Below are positions 1 through 8,590 of a stretch of 43,615 nucleotides of DNA, piece by piece (positions within the stretch are counted from its first letter, which is position 1; every line of letters begins with the position of its first letter). The position numbers and the translations under genes are program-made. Origin of the DNA: Micromonospora sp. H61 (GTDB lineage Bacteria; Actinomycetota; Actinomycetes; Mycobacteriales; Micromonosporaceae); assembly GCF_018070325.1 (NCBI RefSeq), contig NZ_JAGPXY010000058.1:1-43615 (forward strand). Reading direction: 5' to 3'. Below the pieces are notes generated by a model that was not told where the DNA came from, did not search any database, and saw only the letters and a list, made by a program, of their open reading frames with translations.

Positions 1-1532
1 GCGGTGCCACCGAGAGCCGCGCCGTCGCCGCCGGACGTCGCCCCACCCGGCACCGGATCACCGATCGCCGGGGTGGTGGCCACCGGGTCGACGGTCGCGG
101 TCGGCGCCGAGCCGCCGTTACGCTCACCCAGGGCGGCCAGCAGCTCGTCACCCATCAGCGAGATCGGCGGGGCACCCATGGTGACCACCACGTCCCCGGA
201 GCGGGCGCGGCGGGCCACCTCGACCGGGGCCTGCTCCCACGACTCCACGAAGACCTTGCGGTCGGCAGGCAGATCCACCGCCGCGATCAATGCCGCCGAG
301 CCCTCGCCGGGCTGACGCAACTCACCCGGCCCGAAGACCTCCAGGAGCACCACCTCGTCCGCGATGGCCAGCGCCTCTGCGATCTCCGCCTGGTTGTCGC
401 GGGTGCGGTACAGCCGGTACGGCTGGAAGACGACGATCAGCCGGCCGTCCCCGGCGACCTCGCGCAACGTCTGGTTCGCCAACGTCATCGAGGTCGGGTG
501 GTAGGCGTACTCGTCGTAGACCAGCACGCCGTCCGCGACACCCTTGCGCTCGAAGCGCCGTCGCACCCCGGGAAAGACCGCCAGCGCGGCCTCCGCCGCC
601 TCCAGCGGCAGTTCCAGCAGGTACGCGGCCAGCACCGCGGCTGCGCTGTTCAGCCCCATGTGTCGCCCCGGCACCGGCAGCCGGAACTCGCCCAGCGACC
701 GGCCGTCGATCGCGGCCAGGTAGCGCACCCCACGCGCCGAGGAGACCATCTCGGTCAATCGCAGGTCGGCGTCGGCGGCCTCGCCGTAGGTGAACACCCG
801 TCGTCCCTCGGAGCGCAGGCTCTCGGCCAACCGCCGACCGCCCGGGTCGTCGGCGCAGGTGATGATGAACCCGTCCGGGTCGGTGAGGCGGGCGAACTCC
901 ACGAACGCCGCCTCCAGCGTCGCGTAGTCGCCGTAGGTGTTCAGGTGGTCCGCCTCGACGTTCGTGATGATCGAGACGTACGGGCGGTAGATGAGGAACG
1001 AGCGGTCGCTCTCGTCCGCCTCGACCACGAAGTGCTCGCCGGTGCCGTGGTGGGCGCCCGAGCCGACCTCGGAGATCTCCCCACCGATCACGAAGGACGG
1101 GTCCACACCGGCCTGCTGGAGCACCATCGTCACCATCGAGGTGGTGGTGGTCTTGCCGTGCGTGCCGGCGACGGCCACCGCCCGACGGCCGGTCATCGCC
1201 GCGGCGAGCGCCTCCGAACGGTGCAGGACCCGCAGGCCACGCCGACGCGCCTCGACCAACTCCAGGTGGTCCTGGGGAATGGCCGACGAGTAGACGACAG
1301 TGTCCACGCCGTCGAGGTTGGTCACCTCGTGGCTGAGGTGGATGGTGCCGCCGAGCGCCCGCAGGCCGGCCAGCGAGGGCCACTCCCGCAGGTCGCTGCC
1401 GGAGACCCGGATGCCGCGGGTGAGCAGCAGCCGGGCCACGCCGAGCATGCCCACCCCGCCCACTCCGATCAGGTGCACGGCGCCCAGGTCCTCGGCGGTC
1501 AGTGTGCCGGCCGGGGTGAACTGCGCGGTCAT
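1..1532 (-). CDS. murC: UDP-N-acetylmuramate--L-alanine ligase (partial, C-terminus beyond window)
   Basis: MurC adds L-alanine to UDP-MurNAc, the first step in building the peptidoglycan stem peptide, in the cytoplasm. The protein starts MTAQFTPAGTLTAEDLG. It has the N-terminal UDP-binding glycine-rich stretch HLIGVGGVGM (about residues 20-29), the Mur-ligase ATP loop GTHGKTTT (about 123-130) and EADESDRSF further on. The ATG (1532-1530) overlaps the murG stop as ATGA, so the two are probably translationally coupled. The frame stays open to position 1. The conserved ligase ends near residue 470 (ELLAALGER, complementing about 121-150). At least 40 more residues follow, rich in Ala, Pro, Thr and Gly, with no stop seen. 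Family identity is secure; the real C-terminus is not visible. Confidence 0.96.
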   Translation of the reverse strand, partial: MTAQFTPAGTLTAEDLGAVHLIGVGGVGMLGVARLLLTRGIRVSGSDLREWPSLAGLRALGGTIHLSHEVTNLDGVDTVVYSSAIPQDHLELVEARRRGLRVLHRSEALAAAMTGRRAVAVAGTHGKTTTTSMVTMVLQQAGVDPSFVIGGEISEVGSGAHHGTGEHFVVEADESDRSFLIYRPYVSIITNVEADHLNTYGDYATLEAAFVEFARLTDPDGFIITCADDPGGRRLAESLRSEGRRVFTYGEAADADLRLTEMVSSARGVRYLAAIDGRSLGEFRLPVPGRHMGLNSAAAVLAAYLLELPLEAAEAALAVFPGVRRRFERKGVADGVLVYDEYAYHPTSMTLANQTLREVAGDGRLIVVFQPYRLYRTRDNQAEIAEALAIADEVVLLEVFGPGELRQPGEGSAALIAAVDLPADRKVFVESWEQAPVEVARRARSGDVVVTMGAPPISLMGDELLAALGERNGGSAPTATVDPVATTPAIGDPVPGGATSGGDGAALGGT

Positions 1533-2635
1533 CGGGCCACCGCCGCCAGCACGAAGGAACGCAGCGCCTCGTCGCCGTCACGCCGGCCGTACGAACCGGC
1601 GGCGGCACCCATGTTGTAGAGCCGCTGCGGGTCGCGGATGAGGGGGATGACGGTGCGCTCCAGCCAGTCCGGGGTGAGCTCCGCGTCGTCGACCAGCAGT
1701 CCACCGCCGGCCTCCACCACGGGCAGCGCGTTGCGCCGCTGCTCCTGGTTGCTGTGCGGGTACGGCACGTAGATCGTGGGCATCCCGATAGCGGCCACCT
1801 CGGCGACGGTCATCGCCCCGCCCCGGGCCAGCATCAGGTCGGCGGCGGCGTAGCCCAGCTCCATCTCGGACAGGTACGGCAGCGTCACGTACGGCACCGG
1901 CAGGTCGGTGGGGATCGGCACCGGCTCGTTGCGGGCGCCCATCACGTGCAGCACCTGCACGCCGTTGCGGGCCAGCTCCTTGGCCGCCCCGGAGACCGCC
2001 AGGTTGATCGAGCGGGCGCCGGACGAGCCGCCGGACACGAAGAGCACCGGCAGGTCCGGGCGGAGCCCGAAGTGGGCGCGGGCGGCGTTGCGCAGCGCGT
2101 ACCGGTCCAGACCGGCGATGCTGCGGCGCAGCGGCACACCGACGACCGTGGCGTCCCGCAGCGACTCGGCCTGGCTCGGCTGGTTCGGGAAGCCGACGGC
2201 CACGTTCTTGGTGAACTTCATGCCCAGCTTGTTGGCCACGCCCGGTGGCACGTTCACCTCGTGGATCACCATGGGCAGTTCGCGGCGCCACGCGGCCAGG
2301 TAGGCCGGCACCGAGACGTACCCGCCGAAGCCGACGACCACGTCGGCGCGCACCTCGTCGATCACCTTGCCCGCGGCGCGCGCCGCGGTCCACATCCGGC
2401 CCGGTGTGCGGACCAGGTTCATGTTGACCGACCGGGGCAGCTGGTACGCCGGGATCTGCCGCAGGTCGTAGCCCTTCGGCGGGATCAGGTCGTTCTCCAT
2501 GCCCCGTGGTGTGCCGAGGCAGGTGATCCGGACGCCCGGGTCGTGTCGGCGCAGGCAGTCGGCGAAGGCGAGCAGCGGGTAGACGTGCCCCCCGGTGCCA
2601 CCTCCCGCGAGCACCACCGAACGCAGCGGACCCAT
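1529..2635 (-). CDS. murG: Lipid II synthase, UDP-GlcNAc transferase MurG
   Basis: MurG transfers GlcNAc from UDP-GlcNAc to lipid I, making lipid II on the inner face of the membrane. The 368-aa length fits the family. Visible motifs are the acceptor-side loop GGGTGGHVYP at residues 11-20, GGSSGARSIN in the middle, and the donor-binding segment GGAMTVAEVAAIGMP followed by PHSNQEQRRNA. The family IHEQN segment reads IHEVNVPPGVAN here, a mild variant. The ATG at 2635 shares one base with the ftsW stop (TGATG) and its own stop overlaps murC by 4 nt, so ftsW-murG-murC is tightly packed. Confidence 0.97.
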   Translation of the reverse strand: MGPLRSVVLAGGGTGGHVYPLLAFADCLRRHDPGVRITCLGTPRGMENDLIPPKGYDLRQIPAYQLPRSVNMNLVRTPGRMWTAARAAGKVIDEVRADVVVGFGGYVSVPAYLAAWRRELPMVIHEVNVPPGVANKLGMKFTKNVAVGFPNQPSQAESLRDATVVGVPLRRSIAGLDRYALRNAARAHFGLRPDLPVLFVSGGSSGARSINLAVSGAAKELARNGVQVLHVMGARNEPVPIPTDLPVPYVTLPYLSEMELGYAAADLMLARGGAMTVAEVAAIGMPTIYVPYPHSNQEQRRNALPVVEAGGGLLVDDAELTPDWLERTVIPLIRDPQRLYNMGAAAGSYGRRDGDEALRSFVLAAVAR

Positions 2636-4263
2636 CAGCGTCTCCTCTCGCTCGCCGCACCCTTGCGGCTGCGGTCCTGTCGGACCCCGCGCGGCGCGGC
2701 CTGATCGTCATGGCGCCGCTCGCGGGACCGGGGTACGGACCCTCGGCCAGCGGGCGGCGTCGCCGGGCGGCGGCGCCGGCCGGGAAGCGGCGGCAACGGG
2801 GCCCAGAGTAGTCGGACCCACCGGGCCGGCGGACGGGCATGCAGTGCTCTGGCCGCATCGGGTTCGGCGCGGGCGAAGGACGCCAGCATGCCGATGCCGG
2901 CCAACGTCACCACCAGGGCACTTCCGCCGTCGGAGATGAACGGCAACGGCAGACCGGTGATCGGCAGCAGCCCCACCACCCCACCGATGTTGATCACGGC
3001 CTGGCTGACCAGCCAGGTGGTCACGGCGGTGGCGGCGAGCCGGCGGAACGGGTCGTCGACCCGCCGGGCGATCCGGAAACCGGTGTACGCGAGGACCGCG
3101 AAGAGGCTGAGCACCACGACGCACCCGATCACGCCCAGTTCCTCGGCGATGATCGCGAAGATGAAGTCGTTGTGCGCTTCGGGGAGCCAGTCCCACTTCA
3201 GGCTGCCCTTGCCCAGCCCGACACCGAACCAGCCGCCGTGCTCGATGGCCAGCCGCCCCTGGTAGAACTGGTAGCAGGGGTCGCCGCACTTGTCCGGCGG
3301 CGGTGGGTTGAGAAAGAGCGTCAGGCGCGCCAGGCGGTAGTTGTCCGCGCCCCGCTCGCCGGAGCCGGCGCCCAGCGACGCCACCGCGATGAGCAGACCG
3401 ACGCCGAGCAGACCGACCACCGTCAGCGCGCCGAAGACCCGCATCCGGACGCCGGCGGCCCAGAGCAGGCCGATCACCAGGGCCAGCAGGCAGAGCATCG
3501 TGCCCACGTCGTTGTAGCCGACCAGCACGAAGAGCAGGCCCATCACCGGGAAGAGCGGGGTGGCCAGTTCCCTCCACCAACCCAGCGAGGCGCCCTTGCG
3601 GGCGATGAGGTGCGCGCCCCACAGCACCAGGGCGAACTTGGCCAGCTCGGAGGGCTGCACCTGGATCCCGCCGATGAACAGCCAGAGCAGCCGCGCCTCG
3701 ATCGGGCCGATCCGGGCGGAATCCTGATCGGCCAGCCGGGCGTAGGCGAGCAGCAGGTTGAGTAGCAGCAACAGCCCGATCGAGGTGAACAGCAGCGGCC
3801 GGCCCAGCGACCGGTAGGTGCTGGCCGGCAGGCGCTGGCAGACCCAGAACGCGCCGATGCCGATCACCGCGAAGATTGCCTGCTTGGTCACCGAGGCCGA
3901 GGCGTTGCCGTCCTCGGCGTAGTCCTTGACGCTGGTCGCCGAGAAGACCATTGTCAGCCCGATCAGCAGCAGCAGGCCGGCGCAGGACAGCAGCAGGTAG
4001 TAGGAGGTCAGCGGCCGGTCCAGCAGGCCGCGCAGCGCGGCGAGCCCGCCGGCCGCGTCGATACCGCGCAGCGGGGTCGACGCCACGGCCTCCGGCTCGC
4101 GTCCCGCCGGCCCAGGCTCCCGCGCCCCCGGCCCGGATTCGCGGGCCGCCGCGCCAGGCTCCGGGCCACGTGCCCCGGCGGCCAACTGCGTACGCCCCGA
4201 CGCGCCCGGCGACCGACGCGCCCGCCCGCCTGCCCTGCCCTCAGTGCCGATGTCCTCCCCCAC
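2635..4263 (-). CDS. ftsW: SEDS peptidoglycan polymerase FtsW
   Basis: FtsW is the septal lipid II glycan polymerase that works with the class B PBP FtsI. The membrane core shows about ten hydrophobic segments, the QPSELAKFA motif, a long extracytoplasmic loop ending LPEAHNDFIFAIIAEELG, and LPLPFISDGGSALV near the end, all typical of SEDS proteins. An Arg/Pro/Gly-rich, low-complexity cytoplasmic stretch of about 80 residues comes before the first membrane helix, and a basic tail follows the last. The start is uncertain. I chose GTG at 4263 because starts further upstream would translate the palindromic repeat at 4349-4424; GTG at 4287 is another option. No strong ribosome-binding site decides it. 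Upstream is mraY, not murD. Confidence 0.9.
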   Translation of the reverse strand: MGEDIGTEGRAGGRARRSPGASGRTQLAAGARGPEPGAAARESGPGAREPGPAGREPEAVASTPLRGIDAAGGLAALRGLLDRPLTSYYLLLSCAGLLLLIGLTMVFSATSVKDYAEDGNASASVTKQAIFAVIGIGAFWVCQRLPASTYRSLGRPLLFTSIGLLLLLNLLLAYARLADQDSARIGPIEARLLWLFIGGIQVQPSELAKFALVLWGAHLIARKGASLGWWRELATPLFPVMGLLFVLVGYNDVGTMLCLLALVIGLLWAAGVRMRVFGALTVVGLLGVGLLIAVASLGAGSGERGADNYRLARLTLFLNPPPPDKCGDPCYQFYQGRLAIEHGGWFGVGLGKGSLKWDWLPEAHNDFIFAIIAEELGVIGCVVVLSLFAVLAYTGFRIARRVDDPFRRLAATAVTTWLVSQAVINIGGVVGLLPITGLPLPFISDGGSALVVTLAGIGMLASFARAEPDAARALHARPPARWVRLLWAPLPPLPGRRRRPATPPAGRGSVPRSRERRHDDQAAPRGVRQDRSRKGAASERRR

Positions 4264-4348
4264 CCCGACATCATCACCGCTGAACACGCCCCACCGCCCC
4301 ACAACGCCCCACCGGGCGTGTCGAACCCGTCCCCACGCCGCCCTCCCG

Positions 4349-4424
4349 CGTCGATCTTGCACTTTCTGTGCCGGCAAAACACCCATGAAGGGACGTTCCG
4401 CCATCCGAAAGTGCAAGATCGACG
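4349..4424. repeat. Intergenic palindromic element (18-bp perfect arms, 40-nt loop)
   Basis: The arm CGTCGATCTTGCACTTTC (4349-4366) returns as its exact reverse complement at 4407-4424, with a 40-nt core between. The element sits between mraY and ftsW, where most dcw clusters carry murD. The arms are less GC-rich than their surroundings and are not coding. The shape suggests a dispersed REP-like repeat; copies elsewhere in the genome cannot be seen from this window. It has no U-tract, so a simple terminator is less likely. Confidence 0.8.
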
Positions 4425-4460
4425 GATGAGGGGGTGGGCGCGGGGCGCGGGCCCCGCGGA

Positions 4461-5585
4461 TCAGGTCATGTTGGCGAGGAACTCGCTGTAGAACAGGCCC
4501 AGGGCGATGGCCACGCCGATGCCGGCGATGATCCAGAAACGCACCACGATGTTGACCTCGCTCCAGCCGGCCAGCTCGAAGTGGTGCTGGAGCGGAGACA
4601 TTCGGAACACCCGTTTACCGGTGGTCTTGAAGGAGATGATCTGGATCACCACGGACATCGTGATGATCACGAAGAGCCCGCCGATGATCGGCAGCAGCAG
4701 GATGGTGCGGGTGGACATCGCCATGCCGGCGATCAGACCGCCCAGCCCCAGTGCCCCGGTGTCGCCCATGAAGATCCGCGCCGGGGAGGTGTTCCACCAG
4801 AGGAAGCCCACACAGGCCCCGGCCGCCGCCCCGGCGATCAGCGCGATCTCCAACGGGTCGCGGACCTCGTAGCAGTACGGCTGGGTGTAGTTCGGGTCGG
4901 CGCACCAGTGGCGGTACTGCCAGAACGCGATCAGCGCGTACGCGGCGAGCACCATCACCGACGCGCCGGTGGCCAGACCGTCCAGGCCGTCGGTGAGGTT
5001 GACGCCGTTCGTCGCGGCCATCACCACGAAGATGAAGATGATCACCGCGCCGACCTTGCTGACCTCCAGGAAGTCGATGTCCCGGATGAAGCTCAGCGTG
5101 GTGCTGCCCACCGTCTCGGTGTTTGTCGCCAGGCCCGAACCGTTTGTCATAGTGCTCGGGAACCACAGCGCGATCACCCCGAAGACCGCACCGACCAGGA
5201 TCTGGCCGAGCAACTTGCCGCGCTTGTTCAGCCCGGCGCTGTTGCGCTTGCGCACCTTGAGGAAGTCGTCGAGGAAACCCACAGCGCCGGAGAAGACCAT
5301 CAGCCCCAGCAGCACCAGCGCGGTGATGGTCGGCTCCACCTGGGCGATCTGCTGGTCCGGCAGGGTGGTCAGGGCCAGGTGCCCGGCCACGTACGCGATC
5401 ACCGTGGCCAGGATGAAGACCACGCCACCCATCGTGGGCGTGCCCTTCTTGCCCTGGTGCATGGCGGGGCCGTCGGACCGGATCGGCTGACCGGCCTTGA
5501 GCCGGGTGAACACCTTGATCGCGATCGGGGTGCAGAAGAGCGATACGAGGAAGGCCACCCCGATGGCGACGATGACCGCCCTCAT
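4461..5585 (-). CDS. mraY: Phospho-MurNAc-pentapeptide transferase MraY
   Basis: MraY transfers phospho-MurNAc-pentapeptide to undecaprenyl phosphate, making lipid I in the cytoplasmic membrane. The 374-aa polytopic protein carries the hallmark motifs: the aspartate pair in GFLDDFLKVRKRNSAGL (D106-D107), NLTDGLDGLA, the Mg-binding FMGDTGALGLGG and the C-terminal MSPLQHHFELAGW. Its ATG overlaps the murF stop as ATGA. After its stop there are about 200 nt with only a palindromic repeat before ftsW; the expected neighbour murD is missing. Confidence 0.98.
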   Translation of the reverse strand: MRAVIVAIGVAFLVSLFCTPIAIKVFTRLKAGQPIRSDGPAMHQGKKGTPTMGGVVFILATVIAYVAGHLALTTLPDQQIAQVEPTITALVLLGLMVFSGAVGFLDDFLKVRKRNSAGLNKRGKLLGQILVGAVFGVIALWFPSTMTNGSGLATNTETVGSTTLSFIRDIDFLEVSKVGAVIIFIFVVMAATNGVNLTDGLDGLATGASVMVLAAYALIAFWQYRHWCADPNYTQPYCYEVRDPLEIALIAGAAAGACVGFLWWNTSPARIFMGDTGALGLGGLIAGMAMSTRTILLLPIIGGLFVIITMSVVIQIISFKTTGKRVFRMSPLQHHFELAGWSEVNIVVRFWIIAGIGVAIALGLFYSEFLANMT

Positions 5586-6979
5586 CGGGTCGACTCCCCA
5601 CCGGCGTCGGCGCGCAGGGCGTCGGCCACCTCCCAGGTCCGGTACCGGGAACCCTTGACCAGGACGACGTCACCCGGTCGTAGCTCGCTCCGCAGCACCT
5701 CGACGGCCGCCGCCTGATCGGTGAGCAGCACCGACTCTCCTCCCCAGTTCGCTACCGCTGTCGCGCCTTCGTGGATCGGCGCGGCCGGCTCACCCACCAC
5801 GAGCAGCCGGTCGACACCCAGCTCGGCCGCGAGTCGGCCGACCTCGGCGTGGCCGTCGTACTCGAACGGGCCCAGCTCGGCCATGTAACCAAGCACCGCG
5901 ACGGTACGCCGCCCCTGGCCCATGCTGGCCAGCGCCCGCACCGCGACCGCCATCGAGGCCGGGTTGGCGTTGTACGAGTCGTCGATCACTGTCACCCCGT
6001 CGGGGCGGTCGAAGACGTCCATCCGTCGGGTCGAGACCAGCCCCAGCTCGCCGAGGGCCGTGGCCAGCTCGGTCAGCGGCATGCCCAGCTCCCGGGCGAC
6101 CGCCGCCGCCGCGAGGGTGTTCCAGACCTGGTGGCGGCCGGCCAGCCGCAGCCGCACCGGCGCACGCCCCTCCGGGGTGACCAGGGTGTACGACGGGTGA
6201 CCCCGCTCGTCGAGCGTGACGTCCTCGGCGCGCACGTCGGCATCCGGTGCCTCGCCGTAGCGGACCACCCGGGCCTGCGTGCGGCTCGCCATCGCGTCCA
6301 CCCGGGGATCGTCGGCGTTCAGCACGGCCAGCCCGTCCGGCGGCAGCGCCTCGACCAGCTCGCCCTTGGCCACGGCGATGGTGTCCTGCGAGCCGAACTC
6401 GCCGATGTGCGAGGTGCCGACGTTGAGCACCACGGAGATCCTTGGCGGCACCAGCTCGCACAGGTACCGCACGTGCCCGACCCCGCGCGCGCCCTTCTCC
6501 ATCACCAGGTAGCGGGTGCCCGGGTCGGCCTGCAGCGCGGTGTACGGGTGCCCCAGCTCGTTGTTGAACGAGCCGGGCGGCGCCACAGTGGCCCCGAGTC
6601 GGGCGGTGAGCTGACCGATCAGGTCCTTCGTGGTGGTCTTGCCGGACGAGCCGGTCACGCCGATCACGGTCAGCCCGGTCAGCCGGTCCACCGCCGCGCG
6701 GGCCAGTCGGCCCATCGCGGTCAGGGCGTCGTCGACCAGCACCATCGGCACCCCGGGCACCTCTCGGCTGCCGAGCACCGCCACCGCGCCGGCCTGGATC
6801 GCCGTCGCCGCGTAGTCGTGCCCGTCGACCTTCTCCCCCGGGAAGGCCACGAAGAGCGAACCGGGCCCCACCTTGCGCGAGTCGAACTCCACCGATCCGG
6901 TGACGGTGGCGGCCGGGTCGGCGGCCACCAGCCGCCCGTCGACCGCCGCGGCCACCTCGGCCAGGCTCAGCGTGATCAC
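5582..6979 (-). CDS. murF: UDP-MurNAc-tripeptide--D-Ala-D-Ala ligase MurF
   Basis: MurF adds the D-Ala-D-Ala dipeptide, completing UDP-MurNAc-pentapeptide in the cytoplasm. The 465-aa protein has a MurF-type N-terminal domain, the ATP loop GVTGSSGKTTTKDL (G110, K114, T115), the central Mur-ligase domain and the C-terminal VIDDSYNANPASM motif typical of MurF. It starts with GTG, which overlaps the murE stop (GTGA), and ends overlapping mraY by 4 nt. This places it firmly inside one translationally coupled block. Confidence 0.97.
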   Translation of the reverse strand: MITLSLAEVAAAVDGRLVAADPAATVTGSVEFDSRKVGPGSLFVAFPGEKVDGHDYAATAIQAGAVAVLGSREVPGVPMVLVDDALTAMGRLARAAVDRLTGLTVIGVTGSSGKTTTKDLIGQLTARLGATVAPPGSFNNELGHPYTALQADPGTRYLVMEKGARGVGHVRYLCELVPPRISVVLNVGTSHIGEFGSQDTIAVAKGELVEALPPDGLAVLNADDPRVDAMASRTQARVVRYGEAPDADVRAEDVTLDERGHPSYTLVTPEGRAPVRLRLAGRHQVWNTLAAAAVARELGMPLTELATALGELGLVSTRRMDVFDRPDGVTVIDDSYNANPASMAVAVRALASMGQGRRTVAVLGYMAELGPFEYDGHAEVGRLAAELGVDRLLVVGEPAAPIHEGATAVANWGGESVLLTDQAAAVEVLRSELRPGDVVLVKGSRYRTWEVADALRADAGGESTR

Positions 6980-8538
6980 CGCTGACCCGCCAGGTCCCCG
7001 AAGCGGGCCCGCAGCGCCTCGGCCAACTCGACGCTGTCGTCGAACGGGAGCACCTGGCCCGCCACCTCCTGGCCGCGCTCGTGGCCCTTGCCGAGCAGCG
7101 CGATCACGTCGCCCGGCTCGGCCAGCCGCACCGCCTCGTCGATCGCGGCACGGCGGCCCGCCACCTCGATGATCCGAGCGGCAGTGCCGGCCCGGTACGC
7201 CCCGGCCAGCACCTCGGCGCGAATCTCCCCCGGGTCCTCGGTGCGCGGGTTGTCGTCGGTCACCAGCACCACGTCGGCTCCCTCCGCCGCGGCGGCGCCC
7301 ATCACCGGCCGCTTGCCCCGATCCCGGTCCCCGCCGGCGCCGATCACACAGATCAGTCGGCCGGCGCTGAACTCTCGCAGCGCGGCAAGCGCTGCCACTA
7401 TCGCGTCAGACTTGTGGGCGTAGTCGACCACCCCGCGCACCGGCGCGGCCACGTCGACCAACTCCAGCCGGCCCGGGACGCCCCCGCAGGCGGCCACACC
7501 GGTCGCCGCGGTCACCGGGTCCACCCCGGCACCGACCAGTGCGGCGATGGCCAGCAGCGCGTTGGCCACGTTGTGCCGGCCGGGCAGCGCGACACCGGCG
7601 GACACCGCCACGCCGTTCGGGCCGTGCGCGGTGAACCGCTGCGCGTACCCCTCGCCGCCCACACCGTCGGCCCACCAGGTCGCGCCCTGCTCACCGGCCG
7701 CCGAGTAGGTGACAGTGCTCGGCTTGAGCAGCGGCTTCAACGCCGGGTCGTCGTGGTTGAGCACCTCGACCGCGCAGCGCCCGTCGAAGAGCTGGGCCTT
7801 CGCCGCGAAGTAGTCGTCGCTGTCGGCGTGGAAGTCCAGGTGGTCGGAGCCGAAGTTGGTGTAACCACCGACGGCGAACCGCACACCACCCACCCGGCCC
7901 ATGGCCAGCGCGTGGCTGGAGACCTCCATGACCACGGCGGTGACCCCACGCTCGCGAGCGGTGGCCAACATGCCGTGCAGGTCGGTCGCCTCGGGAGTGG
8001 TGCGGACACTGTCGATCACCAGATCACCGAGCCGGGTCTCCACAGTCCCGACCAGCCCGGTGGTGTGCCCGGCGGCCCGCAGCCCCGACTCGATCAGGTA
8101 CGCGGTGGACGTCTTGCCCGCGGTGCCGGTCACCCCGATCACTGTGAGGTCGGCGGTCGGGTCGCCGTACACGGCCGAGGCCAGCTCGCCGAGCACGGCG
8201 CGCGGGTCGGGCACCACCAGGGCGGGCAGGCCGGTTCCCGCCGCCAACTCCGCGCCGGCCCTGTCGGTCAGCAGCGCCACGGCACCCGCCTCGACGGCGG
8301 CGGCGGCGAACTCCGCGCCGTGCCGACGGGCACCGGGCAGCGCCGCGTACAGGTCGCCGGGGCGAACCTCCTGGCTGGCGTGGGTGACCCCGGAGACGAC
8401 CACCGCGGCGGCGTCCGCCGGAAGGTCGACGGCGAGCCGGACGGCGAGATCACCGAGCCGGACTCCGGTCACGGTACGTGGACGTGGATTGCCGGGCACG
8501 GCGTCAGACCCTACCCGGTCGTCCGGTTCCGGCCGCAC
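6976..8538 (-). CDS. murE: UDP-MurNAc-dipeptide--diaminopimelate ligase MurE
   Basis: MurE adds the third stem-peptide residue. The ATP loop GVTGTAGKTST (K142) and the C-terminal DDNPRTEDP motif are visible; DNPR is the signature of enzymes that add meso-diaminopimelate rather than lysine, consistent with actinomycete walls of the DAP type. The protein is 520 aa from the GTG at 8538. Another GTG at 8499 (13 codons later) has a fair GGTAGGG sequence before it and may be the real start, because conservation seems to begin after it. A 52-nt gap separates it from ftsI; downstream it overlaps murF. Confidence 0.96.
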   Translation of the reverse strand: MRPEPDDRVGSDAVPGNPRPRTVTGVRLGDLAVRLAVDLPADAAAVVVSGVTHASQEVRPGDLYAALPGARRHGAEFAAAAVEAGAVALLTDRAGAELAAGTGLPALVVPDPRAVLGELASAVYGDPTADLTVIGVTGTAGKTSTAYLIESGLRAAGHTTGLVGTVETRLGDLVIDSVRTTPEATDLHGMLATARERGVTAVVMEVSSHALAMGRVGGVRFAVGGYTNFGSDHLDFHADSDDYFAAKAQLFDGRCAVEVLNHDDPALKPLLKPSTVTYSAAGEQGATWWADGVGGEGYAQRFTAHGPNGVAVSAGVALPGRHNVANALLAIAALVGAGVDPVTAATGVAACGGVPGRLELVDVAAPVRGVVDYAHKSDAIVAALAALREFSAGRLICVIGAGGDRDRGKRPVMGAAAAEGADVVLVTDDNPRTEDPGEIRAEVLAGAYRAGTAARIIEVAGRRAAIDEAVRLAEPGDVIALLGKGHERGQEVAGQVLPFDDSVELAEALRARFGDLAGQR

Positions 8539-8590
8539 AGCCGCCCCGGTGGTTCGTCGGCACTCACCGATGATGTCCCGCCGTTGCTGC

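Noticed and set aside
4264..4416. Longer ftsW starting at 4416
   Set aside because: The extension would translate the 18-bp palindrome and non-conserved sequence; the conserved core begins far downstream.
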